Source of the DNA: CAZXCQ01 sp964639275
GTDB taxonomy: Bacteria > Desulfobacterota > DSM-4660 > Desulfatiglandales > Desulfatiglandaceae
Direction of reading: 5' to 3'
Assembly: GCA_964639275.1 (NCBI GenBank)
Contig: CAZXCQ010000017.1
Location: 1 to 37,099, forward strand
Length of the DNA stretch: 37,099 nt
Position numbers and translations under genes: made by a program
The notes under the pieces: model-generated
What the model saw: the letters and a program-made list of their open reading frames with translations, nothing else
Databases searched by the model: none
What the model was told of the DNA's origin: nothing
Part shown: piece by piece, positions 7,482 to 14,939 of the stretch
Layout of the letters: every line of letters begins with the position of its first letter
Position numbering within the stretch: the stretch's first letter is position 1

Positions 7482-7529
7482 ACCCTGGCGTGAGCCGTGG
7501 CCCTTTCCTTGATTATCCAGGAGAGGCCC

Positions 7530-8069
7530 ATGATAGTGGCGAACCTTGATTGCGAGGGGATAGGGGTGTTTTTCCGTCTGCTCTCTCGATTGGTGGAGAC
7601 CCTCATCATACTAAGCGCGACCATAATCGTGACCATCGTGACGATTGAGGTCGTGCTGCGGTACATCTTTGGACATTCGTTGATCTTCACCGAAGAGCTG
7701 TGCCGCTACCTGATGGTCTGGATCGTCTTTCTGGGAGCTGCCATAGCCGTTCGAGACGGTGCACACATCAAAATCAATGTGCTGGTCAAACACCTGACCC
7801 CCTCGCTGCACCGCCTGGTGCAGGTGACTGCGCTCCTGCTGACCATGGGGTTCCTCGTGGTGCTAACGGTCGAGGGTCTAAAGATTCTGCCGGAGCAGTT
7901 GTATCAGATGTGCATCACGATGGATATTAGCCTCTTCTACTTCTATCTGGCCATCCCGGTAGGCTCTGTTTTGATGATCATCTTCCTGTTGCCACAGATA
8001 AGGGATGCTATTGCCCGAAAATCCCGGTGGGGTGAGCCGGCAGAGGAAAGGCGGGACCAGGCGTGCTGA
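7530..8069 (+). CDS. dctQ: TRAP transporter small permease DctQ (system 1)
   Basis: 179 residues with four predicted membrane segments (about residues 20-45, 55-75, 95-115, 135-155). Typical DctQ features are VVLRYIFGHSLIFTEELCRYLMVWIVFLGAA and the charged segment RDGAHIKI between helices 2 and 3. The ATG at 7530 is chosen over an in-frame GTG at 7497 because GGAGAGG lies 3-5 bases upstream and the family begins near this point. The stop overlaps the start of dctM (TGA at 8067-8069, GTG at 8063), indicating translational coupling. Confidence 0.88.
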   Translation: MIVANLDCEGIGVFFRLLSRLVETLIILSATIIVTIVTIEVVLRYIFGHSLIFTEELCRYLMVWIVFLGAAIAVRDGAHIKINVLVKHLTPSLHRLVQVTALLLTMGFLVVLTVEGLKILPEQLYQMCITMDISLFYFYLAIPVGSVLMIIFLLPQIRDAIARKSRWGEPAEERRDQAC

Positions 8070-9346
8070 GCTTATGTATCGTATTCGTGGTCACCATCCT
8101 CCTTGGTGTTCCGGTTGCATTCTGTCTTGGCCTGGCCGGTGTTGCCTTTATCATTGTGACCAAAGAGCTCCCTTTTAACATCCTTCCGACCCTGATATTT
8201 GGCGGTATCGACTCCTTCCCATTGATGGCCATTCCCTTCTTTATCATGGCCGGTGATCTGATGGGCCGGAGTGGTGTTCTGCCCAGGCTGGTGGATCTGG
8301 CCGATAGTCTGGTCGGTCATCTCAAGGGCGGCCTGGCATATGTCAATATCCTGGCAAGCATGTTTTTTGCCGGTGTGACCGGCGTGGCTGTTGCCGACAC
8401 GGCCGCCGTGGGGTCGATGCTGGTTCCCAGCATGATCAAACAGGGCTATACGAAAAGTTTTTCCGCCGTGGTGACCGCAGCCTCATCCATCATGGGACCC
8501 ATCATTCCACCCAGCGTGGCGATGCTGATCTATGCCTATGTCTATGGTGGCGGAATCTCGGTGGGCAGGCTCTTCCTCCTTGGCGCGGTACCGGGCTGCA
8601 TCATTGGTTTCGGGATGATGGGCCTGGTCTACGCCATGTCTTTCAGACATGACTTCCCCGTCAGTGCCGTCAGATTTAGTCTCAAGACCCTGTCAAGACG
8701 GACGGTGGCAGCGGTACCGGGCCTGATCGTCCCGATCATTATCCTCGGGGGGATAATTGGCGGGGTCTTCACCCCGACCGAAGCGGGTGCGGTTGCGGTG
8801 AGCTATGCCATCGTTATCGGTGTTTTCCTGACCCGCACACTCAAAGCCAGAGATATCGCCGCCTGCTTTCTGGCAAGCTGCAAGACCAGCGCAGTGGTGT
8901 TCATGTTGCTGGCAACGGCCAAGGTGATCTCCTGGATATTGACCACGCATCAGGTCCCTCAGATGGTCGCCAGATCCTTTCTGCACTATACCTCTTCTCC
9001 GCACGTCTTTCTGGTGATGACCATCGTCTTTCTTCTCCTCCTGGGATTCGTGTTGGAGGCTGTGGCGACCATGATCATGCTGATCCCTGTGTTTGCACCG
9101 GTGGCCCAGGCCTTTGGGATCGAGCCGCACCTCTTCGGGTTGCTCGTGGTCATGACCGTCCAGGTAGCCCTCATCACGCCACCGGTGGCACTCGGTCTTT
9201 TTATCGTCTGCCCCATTGCGGAATGTACCATTGAGGAGGCTGCCGGGGGCATCTGGCCCTTCCTATTGCTTGTCTTTGGGGTAATCCTTCTTGTGGCCTT
9301 CTGGCCGGGGGTGACGACCTGGCTGCCGAGGCTTTTTGGTTATTGA
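8063..9346 (+). CDS. dctM: TRAP transporter large permease DctM (system 1)
   Basis: 427 residues, very hydrophobic, about 12 membrane helices, the ion-coupled channel subunit. Family motifs are visible: VPVAFCLGLAG near the N-terminus, GGIDSFPLMAIPFFIMAG, the SMFFAGVTGVAVADTAAVGSML block, IMGPIIPPSVAMLIYAY, and GGVFTPTEAGAVAVSYA in the second half. Length is standard. The start is a GTG overlapping the dctQ stop. It ends 32 bases before the maleate isomerase-like gene, which has its own AAAGGAG site, so the operon continues. Confidence 0.93.
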   Translation: MLSLCIVFVVTILLGVPVAFCLGLAGVAFIIVTKELPFNILPTLIFGGIDSFPLMAIPFFIMAGDLMGRSGVLPRLVDLADSLVGHLKGGLAYVNILASMFFAGVTGVAVADTAAVGSMLVPSMIKQGYTKSFSAVVTAASSIMGPIIPPSVAMLIYAYVYGGGISVGRLFLLGAVPGCIIGFGMMGLVYAMSFRHDFPVSAVRFSLKTLSRRTVAAVPGLIVPIIILGGIIGGVFTPTEAGAVAVSYAIVIGVFLTRTLKARDIAACFLASCKTSAVVFMLLATAKVISWILTTHQVPQMVARSFLHYTSSPHVFLVMTIVFLLLLGFVLEAVATMIMLIPVFAPVAQAFGIEPHLFGLLVVMTVQVALITPPVALGLFIVCPIAECTIEEAAGGIWPFLLLVFGVILLVAFWPGVTTWLPRLFGY

Positions 9347-9378
9347 CATTGATGGAATGATGAAAGGAGAAATCAATT

Positions 9379-10206
9379 ATGCTGAAAAAACAAGAGTCTT
9401 ATGATGTGCCATACGGCTATCGGGCCAAGATTGGCCTTATTGTCGTGGGTCCCAACCTCAATCCGACCCCGGAGATCTGCCGGATGATCCCTGACTATGT
9501 GCAGGTTCGTGAAACGCGGATTCACATGGACCCGGTGGTCAATGTGGAAGAGTGTTCCAAGTTGAGCGAACCCCTGGGCAATGCCGCAGGACTCCTGGCC
9601 GAGGGCCTCTCCTCAGCGATCTTGGGTAACCGCTCGGCCATCGCCTTTGCCTGTACGGCCGGATCGCTGGTTGGCGGGCCGGGCTGGGATAAGAAAGAGA
9701 TAGAGATGATGGAAGATGCCACTGCCGACTTTGCCTGCAAAAGGGCAATCCCGGCCATGGAGGCCCAGAGTTCGGGTATTCCGTGTACCACTACCGCCAC
9801 AGCGGCAGAAGAGGCCATGCGTTTTATGGGCTTCAAAAAGATCGTAATCTCAGGGCCGTATATCGACGAGATCAGCGAAAGGTTCCGGGTATTCTACGAA
9901 GACTCCGGGTTTGAGGTCCTGAAGGTGACCGGGCTGGGGATTGAAGACCTCTATGAAATGGGAGCGACCAAACCCTCTCAGGCCTACCAGGCGGCCATGG
10001 AAGCTGTGGTCCCCGGGGCAGACGGTATCTTTATCACCTGCACCAACTTCCGATGCAGCGATGTGATCGAGCAGATTGAGAACGATTCGGGCAAGCCGGT
10101 GGTGACGTCAAATCAGGCCACAGCCTGGCACCTTATGAAACTCCTGGGGATTGACGACGTGATCGAGGGTTACGGCCAGCTCCTGCGCAAGGTCCCAAGG
10201 ACTTAA
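9379..10206 (+). CDS. Maleate isomerase / arylmalonate decarboxylase-family protein
   Basis: 275 residues of the Asp/Glu racemase superfamily, closest in pattern to maleate cis-trans isomerases and arylmalonate decarboxylases. Two catalytic-type cysteines are in the expected places: Cys92 (AFACTAGSLVGG) and Cys221 (FITCTNFR). The FACTAGS and ITCTN motifs, plus the central GFKKIVISGPYIDEI strand, are characteristic. Having both cysteines is expected for isomerisation or racemisation rather than simple decarboxylation. Directly downstream of TRAP system 1, it likely acts on the imported acid. AAAGGAG precedes the ATG at 9379. Annotation as isomerase, racemase or decarboxylase cannot be separated without structure or assay. 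Confidence 0.75.
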   Translation: MLKKQESYDVPYGYRAKIGLIVVGPNLNPTPEICRMIPDYVQVRETRIHMDPVVNVEECSKLSEPLGNAAGLLAEGLSSAILGNRSAIAFACTAGSLVGGPGWDKKEIEMMEDATADFACKRAIPAMEAQSSGIPCTTTATAAEEAMRFMGFKKIVISGPYIDEISERFRVFYEDSGFEVLKVTGLGIEDLYEMGATKPSQAYQAAMEAVVPGADGIFITCTNFRCSDVIEQIENDSGKPVVTSNQATAWHLMKLLGIDDVIEGYGQLLRKVPRT

Positions 10207-10278
10207 CACCCTTCGCCGGGACCTGGCGCGATCTTGCCTGATCCCGTTCTTATCACCCCATCAGGAGATATGAATATC

Positions 10279-10935
10279 ATGAAACGCTTGGCGGTTTTGC
10301 ACACGGTGCTCTTCCTGGCTGATCTGTTTAAGAAGCTGCTGGCTGAACGTCTCCCCGGGCTTGAAAGCTTCCATGTGGTGGATGAAAGCCTGCTCCAGGA
10401 TCTGCTGCGCCACAAAGGCCTCACACCAAACATTGTTCGTCGGGTCTCTGGCCATGCCTGCCAGGCCAGCGACGCCGGGGCCGAGCTGATTCTGTTTACC
10501 TGTACCTCCACATCCCCCGCAGTAGACACGGCCCGTGCCATGGTAGATGTCCCCATTCTAAAAATCGATGATCCCATGGCCGAAAAGGCCGTGGCAACGG
10601 GAAAGCGGATCGGAGTGGTCTGCACCGCCAGCACTACCCTGGTTCCCAGCGAAGGGATCATCCGGGAGCACGCCGCCAGACAAGGCAAAGAGGTCGAGGT
10701 GACCATGAAACTGGATTCGAACGCCCTTGATGCCATCATGGCCGGCGACAGGGCCGAGCATGACAGAAGGGTCAGGGAAGCTGCCGCCAGGTTGAGCAAG
10801 GAGAACGACGTGGTTGTTCTGGCCCAGGCCTCAATGGCCCGCCTGGCGCCTGAATTGAACAAGGTCCTATCGGTCCCCGTCCTGGCCAGTCCAGAACTCT
10901 GCGTAAATTCCCTCCAGAGACTGGTCGAGGATTGA
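10279..10935 (+). CDS. Asp/Glu/hydantoin racemase-family protein with one catalytic Cys
   Basis: About 218 residues beginning MKRLAVLHTV. The first-half cysteine motif is present (Cys75, ILFTCTSTSP), and a second Cys near 115 (GVVCTAS) lies after the central strand. At the site of the canonical second catalytic Cys the sequence is VVVLAQASMARL, so that Cys is replaced. This LAQASM variant recurs among uncharacterised racemase-family members. It directly follows the two-Cys isomerase-like gene and may act on the same substrate. The start is uncertain: AGGAG (10263-10267) is too close to the ATG at 10270 and 11 bases from the ATG at 10279; a TTG at 10234 is also in frame. I infer racemase, isomerase or decarboxylase chemistry without choosing. 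Confidence 0.7.
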   Translation: MKRLAVLHTVLFLADLFKKLLAERLPGLESFHVVDESLLQDLLRHKGLTPNIVRRVSGHACQASDAGAELILFTCTSTSPAVDTARAMVDVPILKIDDPMAEKAVATGKRIGVVCTASTTLVPSEGIIREHAARQGKEVEVTMKLDSNALDAIMAGDRAEHDRRVREAAARLSKENDVVVLAQASMARLAPELNKVLSVPVLASPELCVNSLQRLVED

Positions 10936-11018
10936 AATGAACCGGAATACTGCCTTGGAAGTGCCCGAACAAAAAGACCTTACAGGCGCGATGGGACGGA
11001 ACCCGAGGGAAAAGGAAG

Positions 11019-12953
11019 ATGATGAAGAGGCTTTTTGAACCCGTTCTTTTGGGTCCGGTCCTGCTCAAAAACCGCCTGGTCATGACCGCTATGTCCACAG
11101 GGTTTGCAGGGCCAAGGGGTCAGGTAACCGAAAGATTGATCGAATACTATGCCACCCGAGCTACTGGCGGTGTAGGCCTTATAACCGTTGAGGAGTCTTT
11201 TATTCATCCTCAACTCCTCCACATAAGAAACGCCCTGGGAATATCTAATGACCACTTGATTCGAGGCCTGCAAAACCTCGCCCGACGAATTCATGAGGAG
11301 GGCAGTATGGCCTCCATCCAGCTTGGCGTCTATTTTCGACAAGCGGTAAATGGGTTTCCGCGTTATGCTGCCTCAGCCCAGGCCCCAGATTGTGACCCAG
11401 GGTGCCATGAGCTAACCGGAGAGGAAATAAGATATCTCAGGGATCTATTCGCGGATGCCGCAATACGATCCCGAGAGGCCGGGTTCGATGCCGTAGAAAT
11501 ACATGCCTGCCACGGGTGCCTGCTCTCGGAATTTCTCTCCCCATACTGGAACCACCGCCCCGATGAATATGGCCGCAGCCGGACCGGGCGTTTCCGTTTT
11601 CCGCTGGAGGTCCTTGCTCAAATCAGGAGGCGTCTCGGCCCTGATTATCCGGTGCTCTTCAGGATATCCGGAAGCGAATTTACCCCAAATGCTTTCACGC
11701 CAGAGGATGCGATAGCATTTTCAACGGCACTCGAAGATGAAGGCGTTACGGCCATCAGCGTATCCGGAGGACTTGGTCACATCAATCACATCGCCATTCC
11801 CCCCAGTTATGTCCCGAGAGGTCTGCTGTTACCCATAGGAAAGGAGATCAAGGAGGCTGTCAAAGTCCCTGTTATTGTCGGAAATTCCATGACACCACAG
11901 CTGGCAGAGGAGGCCGTCGAAGCTGGTCAAACAGACCTGGTAGGCCTGGGTCGGACCCTGATCGCCGATCCTGACTGGCCAAAGAAGGTTGAACAGGGCC
12001 GTCTGAAGGAAATCCGACATTGCATCCGCTGCAACCAGGGCTGTTTCGGAGGCCTGAAAGATACGAGAGGAAACGGGATAAGTTGTATTTACAACCGACT
12101 TGCCGGACGTGAATATGAATGTTCCGTGACCGAGGCCCGATCACGACGGTCGGTGGTCGTGATAGGCGGAGGACCCGCCGGGTGCGAAGTGGCGAGGATA
12201 GGAAGGCTCAGGGGGCATGACGTCATTTTGTTAGAAAAGACGGATCGATTGGGAGGGCAGTTCAATCTGGCCGCGGTGCCGCCAGGAAAGGGGGAGTTCA
12301 AGAAACTCGTTGATTTCTACCGGCACGAGCTCAAGAGGCTCGGAGTTGATGTGCGTCTGAGATCGGAGGGAACGCCCGATCTGTTAGGGTCACTGTCTGC
12401 AGATGTCTTCGTGCTTGCCACCGGATCAACCCCGGACAGACCGCCGATCCCCGGGATAGACCAGACCCACGTCATCAGCGGACATCATATCCTGGACGGA
12501 ACAGAGGACATCGGAGAAGGCCCGGTTATTGTCATTGGGGGTGGCGCCACAGGGCTGGAAACAGCGGATTATCTGTCCGACAAAGACATCAGTGTGACGG
12601 TGATCGAAATGTTGGATCGTATGGGTCGGGACATGATCGAGGGGATTGGGGTCCGGGAGTCCTTGCTCGCCAGGTTGGTTTCAAAGAACGTGGCTCTTCT
12701 CACCGGTCATCGGGTTGTGGCCATCCTGGAAGATGGGGTGTTGGTCTCGGACCGCCCGCTCGTCGGTGGAGGCATGGAAAGACGGCTCCCCTGCAAGAAA
12801 GTGGTTCTATCTATCGGGATGAGACCGGAAATTGGGCCGGCCCGCCTTGAAACACAGGCCCAAGGGAAGTGGTATCGGGTGGGTGATTGTCAGAGCCCGG
12901 GTAACGCCCTCGAGGCCATTGAGCAGGCATTTGAATTGGCCTTAAAGATTTAA
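11019..12953 (+). CDS. Fe-S flavoenzyme, 2,4-dienoyl-CoA reductase / old yellow enzyme family (copy 1)
   Basis: 644 residues with the architecture of NADH:flavin oxidoreductases such as 2,4-dienoyl-CoA reductase. It has an FMN TIM barrel (1-330), a [4Fe-4S] site with Cys335, Cys338, Cys342 and Cys356, and an FAD/NAD(P) module with GGGPAG at 383-388 and a second Rossmann motif (GGGATGLETADYL). The barrel keeps IHACHGCLLSEFLSPYWNHR, but the usual HAGR motif after the QL strand is VYFR, so active-site chemistry may differ from copy 2 at 29717. The family reduces conjugated C=C bonds or demethylates amines. It follows the racemase gene. The stop TAA (12951-12953) lies inside the target duplication of a mobile element. 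Confidence 0.85.
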   Translation: MMKRLFEPVLLGPVLLKNRLVMTAMSTGFAGPRGQVTERLIEYYATRATGGVGLITVEESFIHPQLLHIRNALGISNDHLIRGLQNLARRIHEEGSMASIQLGVYFRQAVNGFPRYAASAQAPDCDPGCHELTGEEIRYLRDLFADAAIRSREAGFDAVEIHACHGCLLSEFLSPYWNHRPDEYGRSRTGRFRFPLEVLAQIRRRLGPDYPVLFRISGSEFTPNAFTPEDAIAFSTALEDEGVTAISVSGGLGHINHIAIPPSYVPRGLLLPIGKEIKEAVKVPVIVGNSMTPQLAEEAVEAGQTDLVGLGRTLIADPDWPKKVEQGRLKEIRHCIRCNQGCFGGLKDTRGNGISCIYNRLAGREYECSVTEARSRRSVVVIGGGPAGCEVARIGRLRGHDVILLEKTDRLGGQFNLAAVPPGKGEFKKLVDFYRHELKRLGVDVRLRSEGTPDLLGSLSADVFVLATGSTPDRPPIPGIDQTHVISGHHILDGTEDIGEGPVIVIGGGATGLETADYLSDKDISVTVIEMLDRMGRDMIEGIGVRESLLARLVSKNVALLTGHRVVAILEDGVLVSDRPLVGGGMERRLPCKKVVLSIGMRPEIGPARLETQAQGKWYRVGDCQSPGNALEAIEQAFELALKI

Positions 12954-12954
12954 C

Positions 12955-13048
12955 ATAACACTTTAGCCGTTTGAGAGCTGGGCAATGGGGATTCCGAATC
13001 CCCATTGCCTTCTCCAAGTGCCAATTTTGAAAATATTTGGATTGATAC
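12955..13048 (+). mobile_element. MITE family 1, copy A (94 bp)
   Basis: Ends are ATAACACTTTAGCC and the inverted ATTGATAC. The target-site duplication GATTTAAC is perfect: 12947-12954 and 13049-13056. The centre (about 12980-13008) is a near-perfect 29-base palindrome with 14-bp arms. Insertion lies one base beyond the OYE stop codon, so the hairpin could act as that gene's 3' end. No coding capacity. Confidence 0.85.
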
Positions 13049-13111
13049 GATTTAACAAGAAACGGATGAGTCTCAAGGGCATTCACAAAGTTCAACCCTT
13101 TTTTGTTTTAA

Positions 13112-13258
13112 CCCGTATTCCGGAAAGGAGATTTGTAACATATTGAAATAGCAATATGTTTCCAATCTACTGGAAATTGTAGCCCATAAATATGAGCGAA
13201 CAGCACACAATGATTCCAGACACTTACAAGCTCAGGAGGCAATTTTGCGGAATACGGG
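13112..13258 (+). mobile_element. MITE family 3, copy A (147 bp)
   Basis: Perfect 11-bp terminal inverted repeats, CCCGTATTCCG and CGGAATACGGG. A 6-bp target duplication TTTTAA flanks it (13106-13111 and 13259-13264). It contains an inner inverted repeat ACATATT/AATATGT. It differs from the copy at 16266-16412 at only four positions. It lies in the leader of TRAP operon 2. Short frames inside are not convincing genes. Confidence 0.85.
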
Positions 13259-13285
13259 TTTTAAGCGATTTTGTGGTCACGGGCG

Positions 13286-13303
13286 GGGAAATGTCTATTT
13301 CCC
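13286..13303 (+). other. Hairpin upstream of TRAP 2 dctP
   Basis: GGGAAAT-GTCT-ATTTCCC is a perfect 7-bp stem with a 4-base loop, about 50 bases before the dctP start. Possible roles are mRNA protection or a regulator site. Apart from this hairpin, the two mobile elements and the ribosome site, nothing else was recognised in 12954-13350. Confidence 0.35.
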
Positions 13304-13350
13304 TGGCCAAGAAACATCTAACCGTTAATCATAAAAAAGGAGGTTTGAGA

Positions 13351-14370
13351 ATGGACTTGCGAAGAACATTTATAAAGCTGTTGTGGGTGAGTTTGTGTCT
13401 GATCTGTATGGTCACTTTTTCAATCTCAGGGGCAGTGGCGGCCAAGAAAATAAAGGTCGCTACGGTTGCGCTCCCTGAGACCACCATCTACCAGAGCCTA
13501 GTTAAGTGGAAGGACGTTCTGGCCGAGAAATCGGGCGGCCAATTGGAGGTCAAGATCCTCGGAAGGGGGGTCATGGGCGGTGACCGGGAAATGATCGAGG
13601 GCTGCCGGCTGGGCACACTTGATACTGCTATTGTCAGTGGGTCCGTTCTCGCGAATATTGTTCCGCAATTCTTTCTGGTTCCCCTGCCTTATCTGTTTGA
13701 TAATCATGATGAGGTCAATGCATTCCTCGACGGACCGATGGGCAAGAAACTATTCAAGTTGCTGGAAGATAAAGATCTTGTGGGTCTTGGCTGGGCCACT
13801 TGGTCGTTCCGTGGGATCTGGAACAATGTCAGACCCATCACCAAGCCAGAAGACCTCAAAGGTCTCAAGATCCGAACCGTGGAAACACCCCTTGACATGT
13901 CCACCATGAATAACATGGGCGCCGTTGCCACTCCCATGGCCTGGAGTGAGTGTCTCCTTGGGATGCGTCAGGGAACCGTAGACGGAATTTCCACCACCTA
14001 CGGCCTCGGTTACCCCCTGAAACTCTACGACATTGCAAAATATGCCACACGAACAAAGCACTATTACGAGACTGCCCCCCTGATTATGAGCAAAAAGCTC
14101 TATGACAAGTTCAGCCCGGAGGAGCAGAAACTGATCAAGGAATCGGCGGCTGAGGCCCTGCTCTGGGCCAGAATGGAACAGGCCAAACTCGATGACAAGT
14201 CAAAAGAGCTGCTGGAGGCAAAAGGGGTGAAGGTGAATTCGCTCTCTCCCGAGGCCTTCGAGCAATTCAGGAAACTGACCCGGCCTGCCTATAAGCAGTT
14301 CAGACCTCAAATCGGCGCCGAGTTTATGGATGAAGCCCTCTTATTCATTGAATCCAACAGGAAGAAATAA
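13351..14370 (+). CDS. dctP: TRAP transporter solute-binding protein (system 2)
   Basis: 339 residues. The start at 13351 is chosen because AAGGAGG lies 8 bases upstream and a Sec signal peptide follows (about 1-31, ending SGAVAA). The longer open frame upstream is encoded by a mobile element and is not natural. The mature protein keeps the DctP core: IVPQFFLVPLPYLFDN, NNVRPITKPEDLKGLKIRTVE with the substrate-binding Arg175, and MAWSECLLGMRQGTVDG. The usual QENP after DG is replaced by ISTTYG, so ligand contacts differ from system 1. dctQ and dctM follow. The substrate is unknown. Confidence 0.92.
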   Translation: MDLRRTFIKLLWVSLCLICMVTFSISGAVAAKKIKVATVALPETTIYQSLVKWKDVLAEKSGGQLEVKILGRGVMGGDREMIEGCRLGTLDTAIVSGSVLANIVPQFFLVPLPYLFDNHDEVNAFLDGPMGKKLFKLLEDKDLVGLGWATWSFRGIWNNVRPITKPEDLKGLKIRTVETPLDMSTMNNMGAVATPMAWSECLLGMRQGTVDGISTTYGLGYPLKLYDIAKYATRTKHYYETAPLIMSKKLYDKFSPEEQKLIKESAAEALLWARMEQAKLDDKSKELLEAKGVKVNSLSPEAFEQFRKLTRPAYKQFRPQIGAEFMDEALLFIESNRKK

Positions 14371-14391
14371 GGTTAAATCACCAAATGCTCA

Positions 14392-14415
14392 GGGACGGGA
14401 CATTGCGCCCGTCCC
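14392..14415 (+). other. Hairpin between dctP and dctQ of TRAP 2
   Basis: GGGACGGG and CCCGTCCC form a perfect 8-bp GC-rich stem with an 8-base loop and no T-run. Its position just after a binding-protein gene suggests protection of the dctP message and reduced read-through into the membrane subunits, a known device in transporter operons. Confidence 0.55.
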
Positions 14416-14435
14416 AGGGCCAAAGACGGGTTCTC

Positions 14436-14939
14436 ATGATCAGGAAAGTCTTGGATAGAATCGAGTCGGCTCTCAAGATCATCTGTTGTGTGGTTCTGAG
14501 CATTATTGTGGCCGTTCTTTTTTATGCGGTCGTTATGCGGTATGTGCTTCACCGCCCGCCTTCCTGGTCCATGGAGTTGGGTCGCTACCTCTTCCTTTGG
14601 ATGGTTATGCTGGCCGCTGTTGTCGTAACGCGAGAAGAGAGCCACATCCAGATCAAGTTTCTTGTAGACATGCTCCCCGATAGAATCCGGTTTGTCTGGC
14701 TAAACCTTGTCCGTTTGTTGATGATAGGGTTCTGCTGGGTGATGATTTACCAGGGGCTGGTGATATATCCCACGGTGGCGGAGGCCTCCTCTCCCAGCCT
14801 CGGGATATCGATGGGCTGGTTGTACCTATCTGTCCCGGTGGGGGGGACGTTGATGGGGGTGTACATCCTAGAGTGCATCATTAAATCAATCATTGAACAC
14901 CTGGAGAAGGGCGCTCCTGGAGAGGGTTCGACATGCTGA
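14436..14939 (+). CDS. dctQ: TRAP transporter small permease DctQ (system 2)
   Basis: 167 residues, four predicted membrane helices. Family features include FYAVVMRYVLHRPPSWSMELGRYLFLWMVML and the charged loop TREESHIQIKFLVDMLP. The ATG at 14436 gives the usual cytoplasmic N-terminus (MIRKVLDRIESALK). An upstream in-frame ATG at 14385 would place the GC-rich hairpin at 14392-14415 inside the coding region and is less likely. The Shine-Dalgarno is weak. The stop overlaps the dctM start (ATG at 14933). Confidence 0.85.
   Translation: MIRKVLDRIESALKIICCVVLSIIVAVLFYAVVMRYVLHRPPSWSMELGRYLFLWMVMLAAVVVTREESHIQIKFLVDMLPDRIRFVWLNLVRLLMIGFCWVMIYQGLVIYPTVAEASSPSLGISMGWLYLSVPVGGTLMGVYILECIIKSIIEHLEKGAPGEGSTC

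Noticed and set aside
13192..13350. An N-terminal extension of TRAP 2 dctP by 53 residues
   Set aside because: The extension is encoded largely by the family 3 mobile element; the ATG at 13351 has a strong ribosome site and starts a proper signal peptide.
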